In this document: positions 54,722-63,402 of the stretch, one piece after another | Layout: each line of letters starts with the position of its first letter | Position numbering within the stretch: the stretch's first letter is position 1 | NCBI RefSeq assembly: GCF_002091475.1 | Contig: NZ_BCTR01000001.1 | Location: forward strand, 272,692-336,691 | Source: Sphingomonas azotifigens NBRC 15497 | Lineage (GTDB): Bacteria; Pseudomonadota; Alphaproteobacteria; Sphingomonadales; Sphingomonadaceae | Length of the DNA: 64,000 bases | Direction: 5' to 3' | The notes under the pieces: model-generated | What the model was told of the DNA's origin: nothing | Databases searched by the model: none | The model's input: only the letters and a program-made list of their open reading frames with translations | Program-made: the position numbers and the translations under genes

Positions 54722-55279
54722 ATGACCCCGCAACTTCCCCCCGCGCTCCGCGATTATTTCGAGAGCTCGCCCGTCGCGCTGTCGCTTGGTGAGGCGGCGG
54801 GCGACAATCCGCTGCTGCTCACCAACCAGCGCTTTCGCGACCTCACCGGCTATGCATCGAACGAGATCGCCGGGCAGAATTGCCGATTCCTCCAGGGCGC
54901 CAGCGACAACCGGGAGGCACGCGCGCGCCTCCGCGCCTTTCTCGGCGACGATGCCCAGGCCAATGTCCGCACGGCGCTCGTCAATTTCCGCAAGGACGGC
55001 GTGCCCTTCGTCAACCTGCTCTACATGTCGAAGCTGCGCGCGCTCACCGGCGAGGTGCGCTATATCTTCGCCTCGCAGTTCGACATCAGCCGTTCGCAGC
55101 CCGAACGGCTCGCCGACTATGATGCGGCGCTGGGCCAGACGATCGCCCGCCTCGCGCCGGTGGTTGCCGAAAGCGGGATCGCGGTGGAGGGAACGCTGAT
55201 CACCATCGCCAATACCGCCGCGACGATTGCGCAGGCCAAGATGACGCTCGCCGATCTCGATACGAGCAGCTTCCTGTGA
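54722..55279 (+). CDS. LOV-domain (blue-light PAS) protein
   Basis: A 185-residue protein. Residues about 10-125 form a LOV domain with the flavin-adduct motif GQNCRFLQGA (Cys54) and the surrounding PLLLTNQRFRDLTGY and VNFRKDGVPFVNLLYMS; the flavin-contact Asn and Gln residues look intact. The C-terminal helices (145-185) may dimerise or link to the partner. The usual motif begins GRNC; here Gln replaces Arg. The stop overlaps the next GTG by 4 nt (GTGA), so the LOV protein and the CheB/CheR-HWE kinase are made together, presumably as sensor and output. Confidence 0.88.
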   Translation: MTPQLPPALRDYFESSPVALSLGEAAGDNPLLLTNQRFRDLTGYASNEIAGQNCRFLQGASDNREARARLRAFLGDDAQANVRTALVNFRKDGVPFVNLLYMSKLRALTGEVRYIFASQFDISRSQPERLADYDAALGQTIARLAPVVAESGIAVEGTLITIANTAATIAQAKMTLADLDTSSFL

Positions 55280-58200
55280 ACGCCCCCGCCGATATCGGCG
55301 CCGCGGTGCTGCCCGTGGTGGGGATCGGCGCGTCGGCCGGCGGACTGGAGGCGTTGCGCGACATGCTGGCCCCTGCCCGCGCGCCGACCGGCATGGCGTT
55401 CGTGATCGTCCAGCATCTCGACCCGAACCATGAGAGCATGCTGGCGCAGCTGCTCGACCGGCAGACCAATCTCGAAGTACTCCAGTGCGAAGGCGGCGAG
55501 GCGATCGAGGCCGACAAGGTCTATATCATCCCGCCGGGCCATGGCCTCGCGATCCGCGGCGGCCGGCTGGAGCTGACCGAATTCGCCCAGCCGCGTGGGT
55601 TGCGTCGGCCGATCGACGATTTCTTCCTGTCGCTTGCTGCCGACCAGCAGGGCAATGCGGCGTGCGTGATCCTCTCGGGCACCGGCGCCGACGGCACGAT
55701 CGGGCTGCGCGCGGTGAAGGAACATGGCGGCATGTGCCTCGTCCAGACGCCGGAAAGCGCGCGCTATGACGGCATGCCGCTCTCCGCGGTCGGCACCGGC
55801 CTGGTCGATTTCGTCAAGCCGCCGGCGGAGATGCTCGATTGCCTCCACGCCTTTTTCCATCGCGGCGGCGACGCAGCGCAGGAGGAAGAGGCATCGCTGG
55901 TCGCCGATCATGTCGACGAACTCTGCCGCGTGCTGCGCAACGCGATCGGGCATGATTTCTCGGGCTACAAGCGCACCACGCTGATCCGGCGGATCGAGCG
56001 GCGGATGCACGTGCTCGGCATCGCCAGCGGGCGCGCCTATCTCGCCCGCGCCAAGACCGACAGCGACGAATGCGAGGCGCTGTTCCGCGACCTGCTGATC
56101 AACGTCACCCGCTTCTTCCGCGATGCCGACCTGTTCGAACGACTGCGCAGCGAAGTGATCGAGCCGCTGGTCCGCGGCTGGAACGGCGATGAGGATATCC
56201 GCATTTGGGTGCCCGGCTGCTCCTCGGGCGAGGAGGCGTACAGCATCGCCATGCTGTTCGCCGAAGCGGCGCGCAAGCTGGGGCAGTCGCCGAACGGCGT
56301 GCAGATTTTCGCGACCGATATCGACGAGCAGATGCTGCAGATCGCCCGCAACGGCATCTACCCTGCCTCGGCGCTGGTCGACCTGCCGCCGGCGATGCGC
56401 GAGCGCTATACCCTGCCCCATGCCGAACGGTTCACGATCGCGCCGCAGATCCGCGACATGATCCGCTTTTCCAACCACAGCCTGGTCAAGGATCCGCCAT
56501 TCTCGCGCATCGACCTGGTCTCGTGCCGCAACCTGCTGATCTATTTCGACGATCGGCTGCAGCAATCGGTGATGCCGCTGCTCCATTATGCGATCCGGCC
56601 CGAGGGGTATCTGTTCCTCGGCCCGTCGGAAAGCATCGGGCGGTTCGACCATCTGTTCCCCGCCATCGACCATTATGCGCGCATCTTCCAGCGCTCGCCC
56701 GGCGCGCCCAATTACCCGATCGACCTGCCCGGCAACGGGCGCGCGCGCAGCCCGCGCGACGGCGCGCACCGGCGTGACAGCGGCCGCACCACCGGCGAGG
56801 AGACCGCGGCGGTCCGCCGGCTCGTCGATCGCTACGCGCCGGCCAGTCTCGTGCTCGATCAGGAAGGTGTGATCCTCGCCGCCTATGGCCGGCTGGGCCG
56901 CTATTTCGACTTTCCGGTCACCCGCACCGGCGGCTCGAGCGCGATCGGCCTCGCGCGCCCGGGGCTGCGCAACGTGCTCGGCCCGCTGCTCCGTGCCGGC
57001 CGCGACCAGCGCAAGCGGGTGGTCGCCCGCGACGTCACCGTGGAATCCGAATATGGCGTGCAGCAGATCGACGTGGTGTGCGACCCCCTGCCCGACGGCA
57101 CGCTGCTGTTCGTCTTCCGCGAGACCGCACCGTTTCGCCCCGCGCTCGACGACGAAGCCTCCGAGCTCGATGCCGGCGACGACCATCTCGATGCGCTGGA
57201 GGACGAGCTGCGCGTCACCCGCCACCGCCTGCGTACCACGGTGGAGGAACTGGAGACCGCGAACGAGGAGCTGAAGAGCTCCAACGAAGAAATGATGTCG
57301 ATGAACGAGGAGCTCCAGTCGACCAACGAGGAGCTGTCCACGGTCAACGACGAGCTGAAGAGCAAGGTTGACCAGCTCACCGTCGCCAATTCGGATCTGC
57401 GCAACTTCTTCGAATCGACCGATCTGGCGGTGGTGGTGCTCGATGGCGCGCTGCGGATCCGCAGCTTCACCGACGCCGCGACCGCGCTGTTCCCGCTCCA
57501 GCCGAGCGATCGCGGCCGGCCGCTGGCGGATGTCGCCAGCCGCCTCGCCGATAGCGACTATCTCGCCGATGCCCGCGCGGTGATCGCCGGCGCGGGCCCG
57601 CTGCAGCGGCGGGTGAGCACCCAGGACGGCAGCCGCACGCTATCGATGCGCACCCTGCCCTATCGCGCGCAGAATGGCAGCACCGATGGCGCGACGCTGG
57701 TGCTGACCGACATCACCGACGCGCTGTCGCTCGAACGCGCGCTGGCGGCCGAGCGCGAGCGGATGGACATGGCGATCCAGGCCGGCGGCATCGCGGTGTG
57801 GGAATATCGCGTCGACACCGGTGAGACGGTCGCCGACGCCCATGCCCGTGCGGTACTCGGCATCGGCCCGGAAGTGGCGGCCGACGATCCCGAGGCGCGG
57901 CTCGCGCGGCTCCATCCCGACGACCGGCCGCTGTTCGAAACCGCGCTGGCGGAGGCGATCGCCAAAGGCCACGATCTCGAGATCAGCTATCGTATCCTTG
58001 ATGGCGAGGATGTCCGCCGCATCAAGACCTTTGGCCGATTGGTGGGCGACAGTGGGCCGCGCCGGCTGGTCGGCGTCTCGATCGACGTCACCCCCGAGTA
58101 CAAGCTGGCCGAAACCCGCGAGCTGATGCTGCGCGAGATGAACCACCGGGTGAAGAACCTGTTTGCAATCGTCAGCGGCATGATCTCGGCCGGTGCGCGC

Positions 58201-58722
58201 AGCTATGACGATGTCGGCCGCTATGCGAACGATCTGCGCGAGCGCATCGCGGCGCTGGGGAGGGCGCATTCGCTCGCCGCCCCCGCCGGGGCGCTGCAGT
58301 CGATCGACCTTGCGGAACTGGTGGCGACGACGCTCGCGCCGTACCAGCACCACGCGAAGATCCGCATCGAAGGCCCGGCGGTGAAAATTCATCGGACCTG
58401 TTTGTCGCCGCTTGCGTTGATGCTGCACGAATGGGCGACGAACGCAGTCAAATACGGGGCGCTTGGCGCAACTCGGGGGGAACTCTCGATCACGTGGGAT
58501 ACCGCGGCCGACGGCGTGCGTCTCGACTGGCGCGAGGTCGGAGATCGGCCCGTTTCGGTTGCAACCGGCACCGGCTTCGGCACGGTTCTGGTACAAACCT
58601 CGTCGCGCCAGCTCGGCGTGACGGTCACGCGTACGGCGGAAGACAAGGTCTTCGCCATTCACATCCATCTGCCCGCGAAAGTGCTTGCGAATGACGAAGA
58701 CGGTGATGCTCATCGAGGATGA
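55276..58722 (+). CDS. CheB-CheR-PAS-HWE histidine kinase fusion protein
   Basis: A 1148-residue multi-domain signalling protein. Order: CheB methylesterase-like (about 10-190, GASAGG, VQHLDP, SGTGADG); CheR methyltransferase-like (about 215-480, GYKRTTLIRRIERRM, PGCSSGEEAYSIAML, SCRNLLIYFD); an Asn/Glu-rich coiled coil (about 630-710); two PAS domains (about 710-940); and an HWE-type kinase with phospho-acceptor His957 in REMNHRVKNLF, HEWATNAVKYGAL and LDWREVG. There is no CheB receiver domain. HWE kinases often feed the alphaproteobacterial general stress response. The GTG start is forced by the overlap with the LOV gene. Confidence 0.92.
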   Translation: MNAPADIGAAVLPVVGIGASAGGLEALRDMLAPARAPTGMAFVIVQHLDPNHESMLAQLLDRQTNLEVLQCEGGEAIEADKVYIIPPGHGLAIRGGRLELTEFAQPRGLRRPIDDFFLSLAADQQGNAACVILSGTGADGTIGLRAVKEHGGMCLVQTPESARYDGMPLSAVGTGLVDFVKPPAEMLDCLHAFFHRGGDAAQEEEASLVADHVDELCRVLRNAIGHDFSGYKRTTLIRRIERRMHVLGIASGRAYLARAKTDSDECEALFRDLLINVTRFFRDADLFERLRSEVIEPLVRGWNGDEDIRIWVPGCSSGEEAYSIAMLFAEAARKLGQSPNGVQIFATDIDEQMLQIARNGIYPASALVDLPPAMRERYTLPHAERFTIAPQIRDMIRFSNHSLVKDPPFSRIDLVSCRNLLIYFDDRLQQSVMPLLHYAIRPEGYLFLGPSESIGRFDHLFPAIDHYARIFQRSPGAPNYPIDLPGNGRARSPRDGAHRRDSGRTTGEETAAVRRLVDRYAPASLVLDQEGVILAAYGRLGRYFDFPVTRTGGSSAIGLARPGLRNVLGPLLRAGRDQRKRVVARDVTVESEYGVQQIDVVCDPLPDGTLLFVFRETAPFRPALDDEASELDAGDDHLDALEDELRVTRHRLRTTVEELETANEELKSSNEEMMSMNEELQSTNEELSTVNDELKSKVDQLTVANSDLRNFFESTDLAVVVLDGALRIRSFTDAATALFPLQPSDRGRPLADVASRLADSDYLADARAVIAGAGPLQRRVSTQDGSRTLSMRTLPYRAQNGSTDGATLVLTDITDALSLERALAAERERMDMAIQAGGIAVWEYRVDTGETVADAHARAVLGIGPEVAADDPEARLARLHPDDRPLFETALAEAIAKGHDLEISYRILDGEDVRRIKTFGRLVGDSGPRRLVGVSIDVTPEYKLAETRELMLREMNHRVKNLFAIVSGMISAGARSYDDVGRYANDLRERIAALGRAHSLAAPAGALQSIDLAELVATTLAPYQHHAKIRIEGPAVKIHRTCLSPLALMLHEWATNAVKYGALGATRGELSITWDTAADGVRLDWREVGDRPVSVATGTGFGTVLVQTSSRQLGVTVTRTAEDKVFAIHIHLPAKVLANDEDGDAHRG

Positions 58723-59044
58723 GCTGTTCGTGGCGCTCGACGTACAGGACGTGGTGGAAGAGGCAGGGTTCGCGGTGGATGGCCCCTATGTCTCGGTCGC
58801 CGACGCGCTGCAGGCAGTTGCCGACCACCTCCCCGGCTGCGCGATCCTCGACGTGCGCCTGACCGACGGCGAAGTCTTCCCCGCCGCCGACGTGCTGCGC
58901 GACGCCGGGGTGCCGATCATCTTCCATTCGGGCCATGCCGACGCGACCTCGCTGCGCGGTCGCTATCCGCAGGCGCAGGTATGCTCCAAGCCCTGCTCGC
59001 CCAGCGCGTTGCGGGCGGCGGTGGAGAAGGTGCTCGCCGGCTGA
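58691..59044 (+). CDS. Single-domain response regulator
   Basis: A 117-residue receiver domain without an output domain. The acidic pair is IEDE near residue 10, the phospho-acceptor is Asp54 in AILDVRL, and the Lys is in CSKPCSPS near 102. The ATG lies 32 nt inside the end of the kinase gene in another frame, so it is the third gene of the LOV-kinase operon and likely its immediate phosphotransfer partner. Confidence 0.88.
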   Translation: MTKTVMLIEDELFVALDVQDVVEEAGFAVDGPYVSVADALQAVADHLPGCAILDVRLTDGEVFPAADVLRDAGVPIIFHSGHADATSLRGRYPQAQVCSKPCSPSALRAAVEKVLAG

Positions 59045-59102
59045 GGATCGCTGCGGGCAATCAAGTCATACCGTCGACGACAGGGTTGCGGCTCCCTGTC
59101 CA

Positions 59103-59315
59103 AGTGTTTGGTGCCAGCATGCGATGGCGGGCTTTGATTTCCATAGCGCGTTGAGGCGTCATAGGGCGTCCTGAACTTCAAAGCCTTGAGCTGCTTGGCG
59201 AAGTTGTAGGCAATCAGCCGGTCCGTGACGTGTCGCCGCAGTTCCTGGATCGATGCGTAATGGAAGGTCTTGGTGGTCGCTTTCTTGATTGTCCTGTCCA
59301 TCCCGCTGCGATGGC
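59103..59315 (-). pseudogene. Decayed IS481-type transposase C-terminal fragment
   Basis: Translated on the minus strand, 59301 downward reads MDRTIKKATTKTFHYASIQE, then LRRHVTDRLIAYNFAKQLK and FRTPY. This is the C-terminal end of an IS481-family (DDE) transposase, whose usual form is RTIKEATVKRFHY... AYNFARRLKTL... TPYE. After the frame changes, RHRMLAPNT (59103-59129) resembles the usual family ending. The N-terminal and catalytic parts are missing, so this is a frameshifted remnant. It marks past insertion next to the metalloprotease cluster. Confidence 0.7.
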
Positions 59316-59497
59316 AATAAATCTACACCATCACATGCTGCGACCAAACACCTAGACCTTTAAGCGAGAGTTACCGTACCCGATCGATGCGCGTTGTGTG
59401 GATTGCGGCATTACAGACGCGCACCATCGCTTCCAGAACAATGCACGGGCCAGGATTGACTGCATCTTCCCATGATGTAAGCTCACGTCGGTCAAGC

Positions 59498-59521
59498 CGA
59501 GTCGTTATAGACTCGTATAAT
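59498..59521 (+). promoter_or_regulatory. Candidate promoter with inverted repeat for the metalloprotease cluster
   Basis: An inverted repeat CGAGTC-N6-GACTCG (59498-59515) is directly followed by TATAAT (59516-59521), a perfect -10 box. No good -35 box is seen, which suggests an activator or repressor site in the spacer. The next gene starts at 59603. The region is noticeably less GC-rich than its surroundings. Confidence 0.5.
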
Positions 59522-59602
59522 ATTGGCCGTAGTGCGAACTACGGCTCCATTTACGATGAGAAAATCAAACCCGGTCGCGCCTTCTTGCCACAGGAGCTTG
59601 CG

Positions 59603-61474
59603 ATGGAACGACTTTCTCTTCTTAATGACTATGCATCGATTCTCCGCGCAGCTGCGGCTTCTGACGACGGGGAGCGTTGCGCAGTCGCCCCGCATCCCGA
59701 TCTCCGAGAGAAGATCAAGAAGGCCGTCGCCAGCCTGAATGCAACAGGCGGCTTCCCCGCCGGATTCATGCTGAAAGCGGCCGAGCCGACCATCCTGGGG
59801 CTCAACGATGGCGTGATCGTTCCGCCCGATGCTTTCCCGCTCGGGACGGCGCCGAGCGTGATCCGCTCCGCTGCGGCCGACCGCGCGCCGCTGCGCGGCA
59901 CGCTGCGCGTCATCGTGGTCCTCGTCGATTTCTCCGACAAGCACATGACCCAGAACCAGGCCCACTTCCGCGATCTCTTCTTCGGCCTAGGCGGCGCCCA
60001 GAAAAGCGTGCGCGAGTACTATCGCGAGGTCACCAACAATCTCGTCGACGTCCAGGGCGACGTCGTGGGACCGTTCCGCATGCCGCAGACGCTGGCGGCC
60101 TACTCGCACGGCGCATCGGGGCTCGGCAACGTCGCGCCCAACGCCCAGACAATGGCGTTAGATGCGCTCAAGGCGGCCGATCCTAGCGTCAACTTCACCC
60201 CGTTCGACAACGACGGGAACGGCTATGTCGATGCTTTCATCGTCGTGCATGCCGGAACCGGCGCCGAGACGAACAGCAACCCCGGTGATATCTGGTCGCA
60301 CAAGTGGACGATAGAGGGTGGGGCGCGCAGCGTCGATTCGACCAAGGTCTACGGCTACCTCACGGTCCCCGAGGACTGTAGGATCGGCGTTTGCGCCCAT
60401 GAGCTCGGGCACCTGCTTTTCGGCTTCCCCGATCTCTATGATACCGACTATTCCTCGGAAGGTATTGGCAACTGGTGCCTGATGGCGTCCGGCAGCTGGG
60501 GCGGTGGCGGCGATAAGCCGGTCCATCCCTCGGCCTGGTGCAAGGCCAACCAGGGATGGGTCGCCGTCGACAACCGCACCGCCAACGGATCGGTCGCGGT
60601 GCAGGACGTCAAGGCCGGCCACACCGTCCACCGGCTGTGGAAGGACGGCGCCGCGGGGAAGGAATACTTCCTGGTGGAGAACCGCGAGGCAACCGGCGAT
60701 TTCGACGTGTCGCTGCCCGGCAGCGGGCTGCTCATCTGGCATGTCGACGAGAACCAAACGAGCAACAGGGACGAGAATCACTACTGGGTCGCCTTGATGC
60801 AGGCCGACGGCAAACGCGATCTGGAACTGAACCACAATCGCGGCGACGCTGGCGATTGCTGGCCGGGCAGCACCGGAAAGACCGCGTTCAACGCCACCTC
60901 AACCCCGAACTCGAAATCCTACGCCGGTGCGACGACCTGCGTGGCGGTGACCGGCATTCCCGCCGCCGGCTCGGTGATGACTGTCAACATGCAGGTGAAA
61001 TGTTCGGTCAAGTCTCTCGCCAAGGATGCCAAGGACACCCACAAAGACAAGGAACTCGGCAAAGATCTCAAGGACCGTACAAAGGAAAAGGAGATCGTCA
61101 AGGATCTCCACAAGGACAAGGAGCTAGCGAAGGACCTGCACAAGGATTCGATCGAGAAGCATCCGGTCGACAAGAGCATCGCAGCCGACAAAATTCCGGA
61201 CAAGACGCTGGTCGAGAACAACAAGCCGACCGACAAGCTTCCCGGTCTGCCCGGCAATCCCGAGAGCGGGTCGACCATCGCGGAACTGACCGCACGGGTC
61301 GCCGCGCTCGAGAGCGCGCTGGCGGGTACGGGTCCGGACAAGCCATTCATCGGTGCCGAGCTTCGGCCGGACCTGAGCCACGGCGCGCTGGCTGCCGAAC
61401 CCGACCAGGCGATCCACCAGGAGATGTCGGCAGGCACGCCGGGCGCCAAGCGCTTGTTCGACACCGGCCGCTGA
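59603..61474 (+). CDS. M6-type zinc metalloprotease with Lys/Asp-rich tail and leader-like C-terminus
   Basis: A 623-residue protein. The catalytic domain contains HELGHLLFGFPDLYD (His266, Glu267, His270, Asp277) and the Met-turn GNWCLMASGSW, as in M6/immune-inhibitor-A-like metalloproteases. No signal peptide is seen. Residues 470-545 are extraordinarily charged: 20 Lys and 19 Asp/Glu in 76 residues, with repeats such as KDLHKDKELAKDLHKD. A short coiled coil follows, then a leader-like PFIGAELRPDLSHGAL at 581-596 and a 27-residue tail. CAGGAG precedes the ATG. The ATP-grasp genes lie downstream, so this may be both a protease and a substrate for modification (inference). Confidence 0.85.
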   Translation: MERLSLLNDYASILRAAAASDDGERCAVAPHPDLREKIKKAVASLNATGGFPAGFMLKAAEPTILGLNDGVIVPPDAFPLGTAPSVIRSAAADRAPLRGTLRVIVVLVDFSDKHMTQNQAHFRDLFFGLGGAQKSVREYYREVTNNLVDVQGDVVGPFRMPQTLAAYSHGASGLGNVAPNAQTMALDALKAADPSVNFTPFDNDGNGYVDAFIVVHAGTGAETNSNPGDIWSHKWTIEGGARSVDSTKVYGYLTVPEDCRIGVCAHELGHLLFGFPDLYDTDYSSEGIGNWCLMASGSWGGGGDKPVHPSAWCKANQGWVAVDNRTANGSVAVQDVKAGHTVHRLWKDGAAGKEYFLVENREATGDFDVSLPGSGLLIWHVDENQTSNRDENHYWVALMQADGKRDLELNHNRGDAGDCWPGSTGKTAFNATSTPNSKSYAGATTCVAVTGIPAAGSVMTVNMQVKCSVKSLAKDAKDTHKDKELGKDLKDRTKEKEIVKDLHKDKELAKDLHKDSIEKHPVDKSIAADKIPDKTLVENNKPTDKLPGLPGNPESGSTIAELTARVAALESALAGTGPDKPFIGAELRPDLSHGALAAEPDQAIHQEMSAGTPGAKRLFDTGR

Positions 61475-61487
61475 ACCCCACCAGCCG

Positions 61488-61498
61488 CCCCCCCCCCC
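61488..61498 (+). repeat. Poly-C tract of 11
   Basis: A run of 11 C residues starts 13 bases after the protease stop, between it and the next gene, with G-rich sequence just after (GGGGCGGGGGCGGGC). The pair can form a hairpin. Confidence 0.75.
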
Positions 61499-61564
61499 TC
61501 GCTTGCAGGGGCGGGGGCGGGCCTGGCGAGTCCTCGCGCAAGCTCTGGCAGGGGCCGCATCCAG

Positions 61565-62458
61565 ATGACACCCGATATCCTTCTGCTCGGAAGCGCATTT
61601 GACCCCGTGCTCGTCGCAGTGGCGGAAATGCTGGGCGCCCGCAGTACGACGCTCTCGATCCGGCACGCGCGGCTCGAAGACCTCGCTGCCGCGCACTGGT
61701 GTCATCGGGTCGGGAGCGACGGCGCCGAAACGGAAGTGCGCGACGGTGCCGGCAGGGCGCTGCGCGGCGCGCGCACCGCGGTCCTCAATCGTCTTCGCTA
61801 CGAACCTGCCCTACTTTTCACCCGCATGACTATGGCCGATCGCGACTATGCCCGAGCCGAGTTCCATGCGTTGCTGATGAGCTGGCTCGCCGGCCCGACC
61901 GACTGCTGCATCAACGCCGCGACCGCAAGCGGGCTTGCCGGGCCTGCGCTACGGCCCTGGCAGTGGCTGGCGGCAGCGCAGGCGGCCGGGCTTGCGGTAG
62001 CGCCGGCACGCACGGGGAGCAGCACACGCCGCCGCCGGCACGCAGCGGGCGAAGGGCGGCTCCCAGGCATGGTCGAGCGTCGCGATCTCGTGCCCCTCTT
62101 CGCCGATCCGGCGTGGGATGCGGGTGGGCTCAACCGCCCATATGGCGAGGCCGCGGTACCCGACGAGGTCATCCGGATCGAGGTCGTCGGCGGCATCGCT
62201 CACCCCCCGCCCGAGTCGGCGCACGTGCCCACCTCTCTCTCTAGCGCGGCGGGCCGGCTGGCGCAGTCGGTTGGTGCCGACATCCTGGCAGTCGAGCTTG
62301 GGCGGTTCGGCAACGCGGATTGGCGCTTCATGGCAGCCGATCCGATGCCCCCGCAGCTTGGACTCGGGAGCATCACGGGAATCGCCGATCGACTGCTGCG
62401 GAGCGTGGGTGACTGCAGTACCGCATTGGAAGTGGTGGGCACGGAAGGCTCACAATGA
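61565..62458 (+). CDS. Degenerate ATP-grasp-like protein of the metalloprotease cluster
   Basis: A 297-residue protein of no named family. Its architecture parallels that of the next gene. There is an N-terminal pre-ATP-grasp Rossmann-like part (DILLLGSAFDPVLVAVAEML), a linker VLNRLRYEPALLF, and CINAATASGLAGPALRPWQW, which aligns in position with VLNRPAAMGSNTSKPFQ. The end GADILAVELGRFGNADWRF aligns with GLGFAGVDLRRTPSGEWFCF. The catalytic EVNP motif is replaced by MAADP and no ATP-binding Lys is evident. It may be a non-catalytic partner or recognition subunit. Its stop overlaps the next start (ATGA). Confidence 0.6.
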   Translation: MTPDILLLGSAFDPVLVAVAEMLGARSTTLSIRHARLEDLAAAHWCHRVGSDGAETEVRDGAGRALRGARTAVLNRLRYEPALLFTRMTMADRDYARAEFHALLMSWLAGPTDCCINAATASGLAGPALRPWQWLAAAQAAGLAVAPARTGSSTRRRRHAAGEGRLPGMVERRDLVPLFADPAWDAGGLNRPYGEAAVPDEVIRIEVVGGIAHPPPESAHVPTSLSSAAGRLAQSVGADILAVELGRFGNADWRFMAADPMPPQLGLGSITGIADRLLRSVGDCSTALEVVGTEGSQ

Positions 62459-63402
62459 TCCTGTTCGCCGGAATCCCTTCAGAAGGACCGCTCGCGCTCG
62501 CCATCGACTCGGCCGAGCGCCTCGGGATTCCGCATCTGGTTTGCAACCAGCGCCATGCCGAACAGCTTGATATCGAGCTGCAAACCGGCGCAAACGGGAT
62601 CGGCGGCACGCTGTGGCTTGCGGGCGCCGAAGTTCCGCTGCACCGGCTCTCCGGGATCTATGCCCGGCTTGTCGAGACCGCCGTGCTGCCGGAGGCCCGG
62701 GCCGACGGGCGAGGTGCGCCGGACCCGTCGGTCCGCCGCAGGATAGTCGCAGCGCTCGCGCTGCTGCACGAATTGCTGGATGTTGCGCCTTGCCCAGTCC
62801 TCAACCGCCCGGCGGCGATGGGCAGCAACACGTCCAAGCCCTTTCAGGCGCAGATCATTCGCCGCGCCGGGTTCGCGGTTCCCGAAACGCTCATCACCAA
62901 CGATCCGGCAGCTATGCTCGCCTTCTGGCGGCGTCATGGTCGGATTATTTACAAATCGGTCAGCGGCGTGCGCTCGATCGTGCGCGAATGGAGCCCGTCC
63001 AGCGGACCACAGCCCCATGCCTTGCGCGCGTTGCCCACGCAGTTCCAAGCGCTTGTCCCGGGAACCGACGTACGGGTCCATGTCGTCGGGCAGGATTGTC
63101 ATGCCGCCGAGATCGTCTCTGATGCAATCGACTACCGCTACGCTGTCCGCGACGGGTTGACGACGACAATGCGCCCGCTCACGCTCCCCGAACAGGTCGC
63201 CCGACGATGCGTCGCGCTCTCTTGCGACCTCGGCCTGGGGTTCGCGGGCGTTGACCTGCGCCGCACCCCTTCCGGCGAGTGGTTCTGCTTCGAGGTCAAC
63301 CCCTCGCCAGGCTACAGCTACTTTCAGGAGGAAAGCGGGCTGCCTATATCTGACGCGATCGTGCGTCACTTGGCGCCCGAGACATCGCGGGCGGCCGCCT
63401 GA
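62455..63402 (+). CDS. ATP-grasp ligase (RimK/graspetide-type)
   Basis: A 315-residue enzyme. An N-terminal pre-ATP-grasp domain (about 1-110) precedes the ATP-grasp fold. SKPFQAQIIRRAGFAVPETL opens the lid region, IIYKSVSG carries the ATP-binding Lys, LVPGTDVRVHVVG is typical of RimK/MvdC-like ligases, and FEVNPSPGYSYF supplies the Mg2+-binding Glu and Asn. These ligases form amide or ester bonds on peptides or proteins. It overlaps both neighbours by a few bases, so the cluster is co-translated. The likely substrate is the charged tail of the adjacent metalloprotease or another small peptide. Confidence 0.85.
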   Translation: MILFAGIPSEGPLALAIDSAERLGIPHLVCNQRHAEQLDIELQTGANGIGGTLWLAGAEVPLHRLSGIYARLVETAVLPEARADGRGAPDPSVRRRIVAALALLHELLDVAPCPVLNRPAAMGSNTSKPFQAQIIRRAGFAVPETLITNDPAAMLAFWRRHGRIIYKSVSGVRSIVREWSPSSGPQPHALRALPTQFQALVPGTDVRVHVVGQDCHAAEIVSDAIDYRYAVRDGLTTTMRPLTLPEQVARRCVALSCDLGLGFAGVDLRRTPSGEWFCFEVNPSPGYSYFQEESGLPISDAIVRHLAPETSRAAA

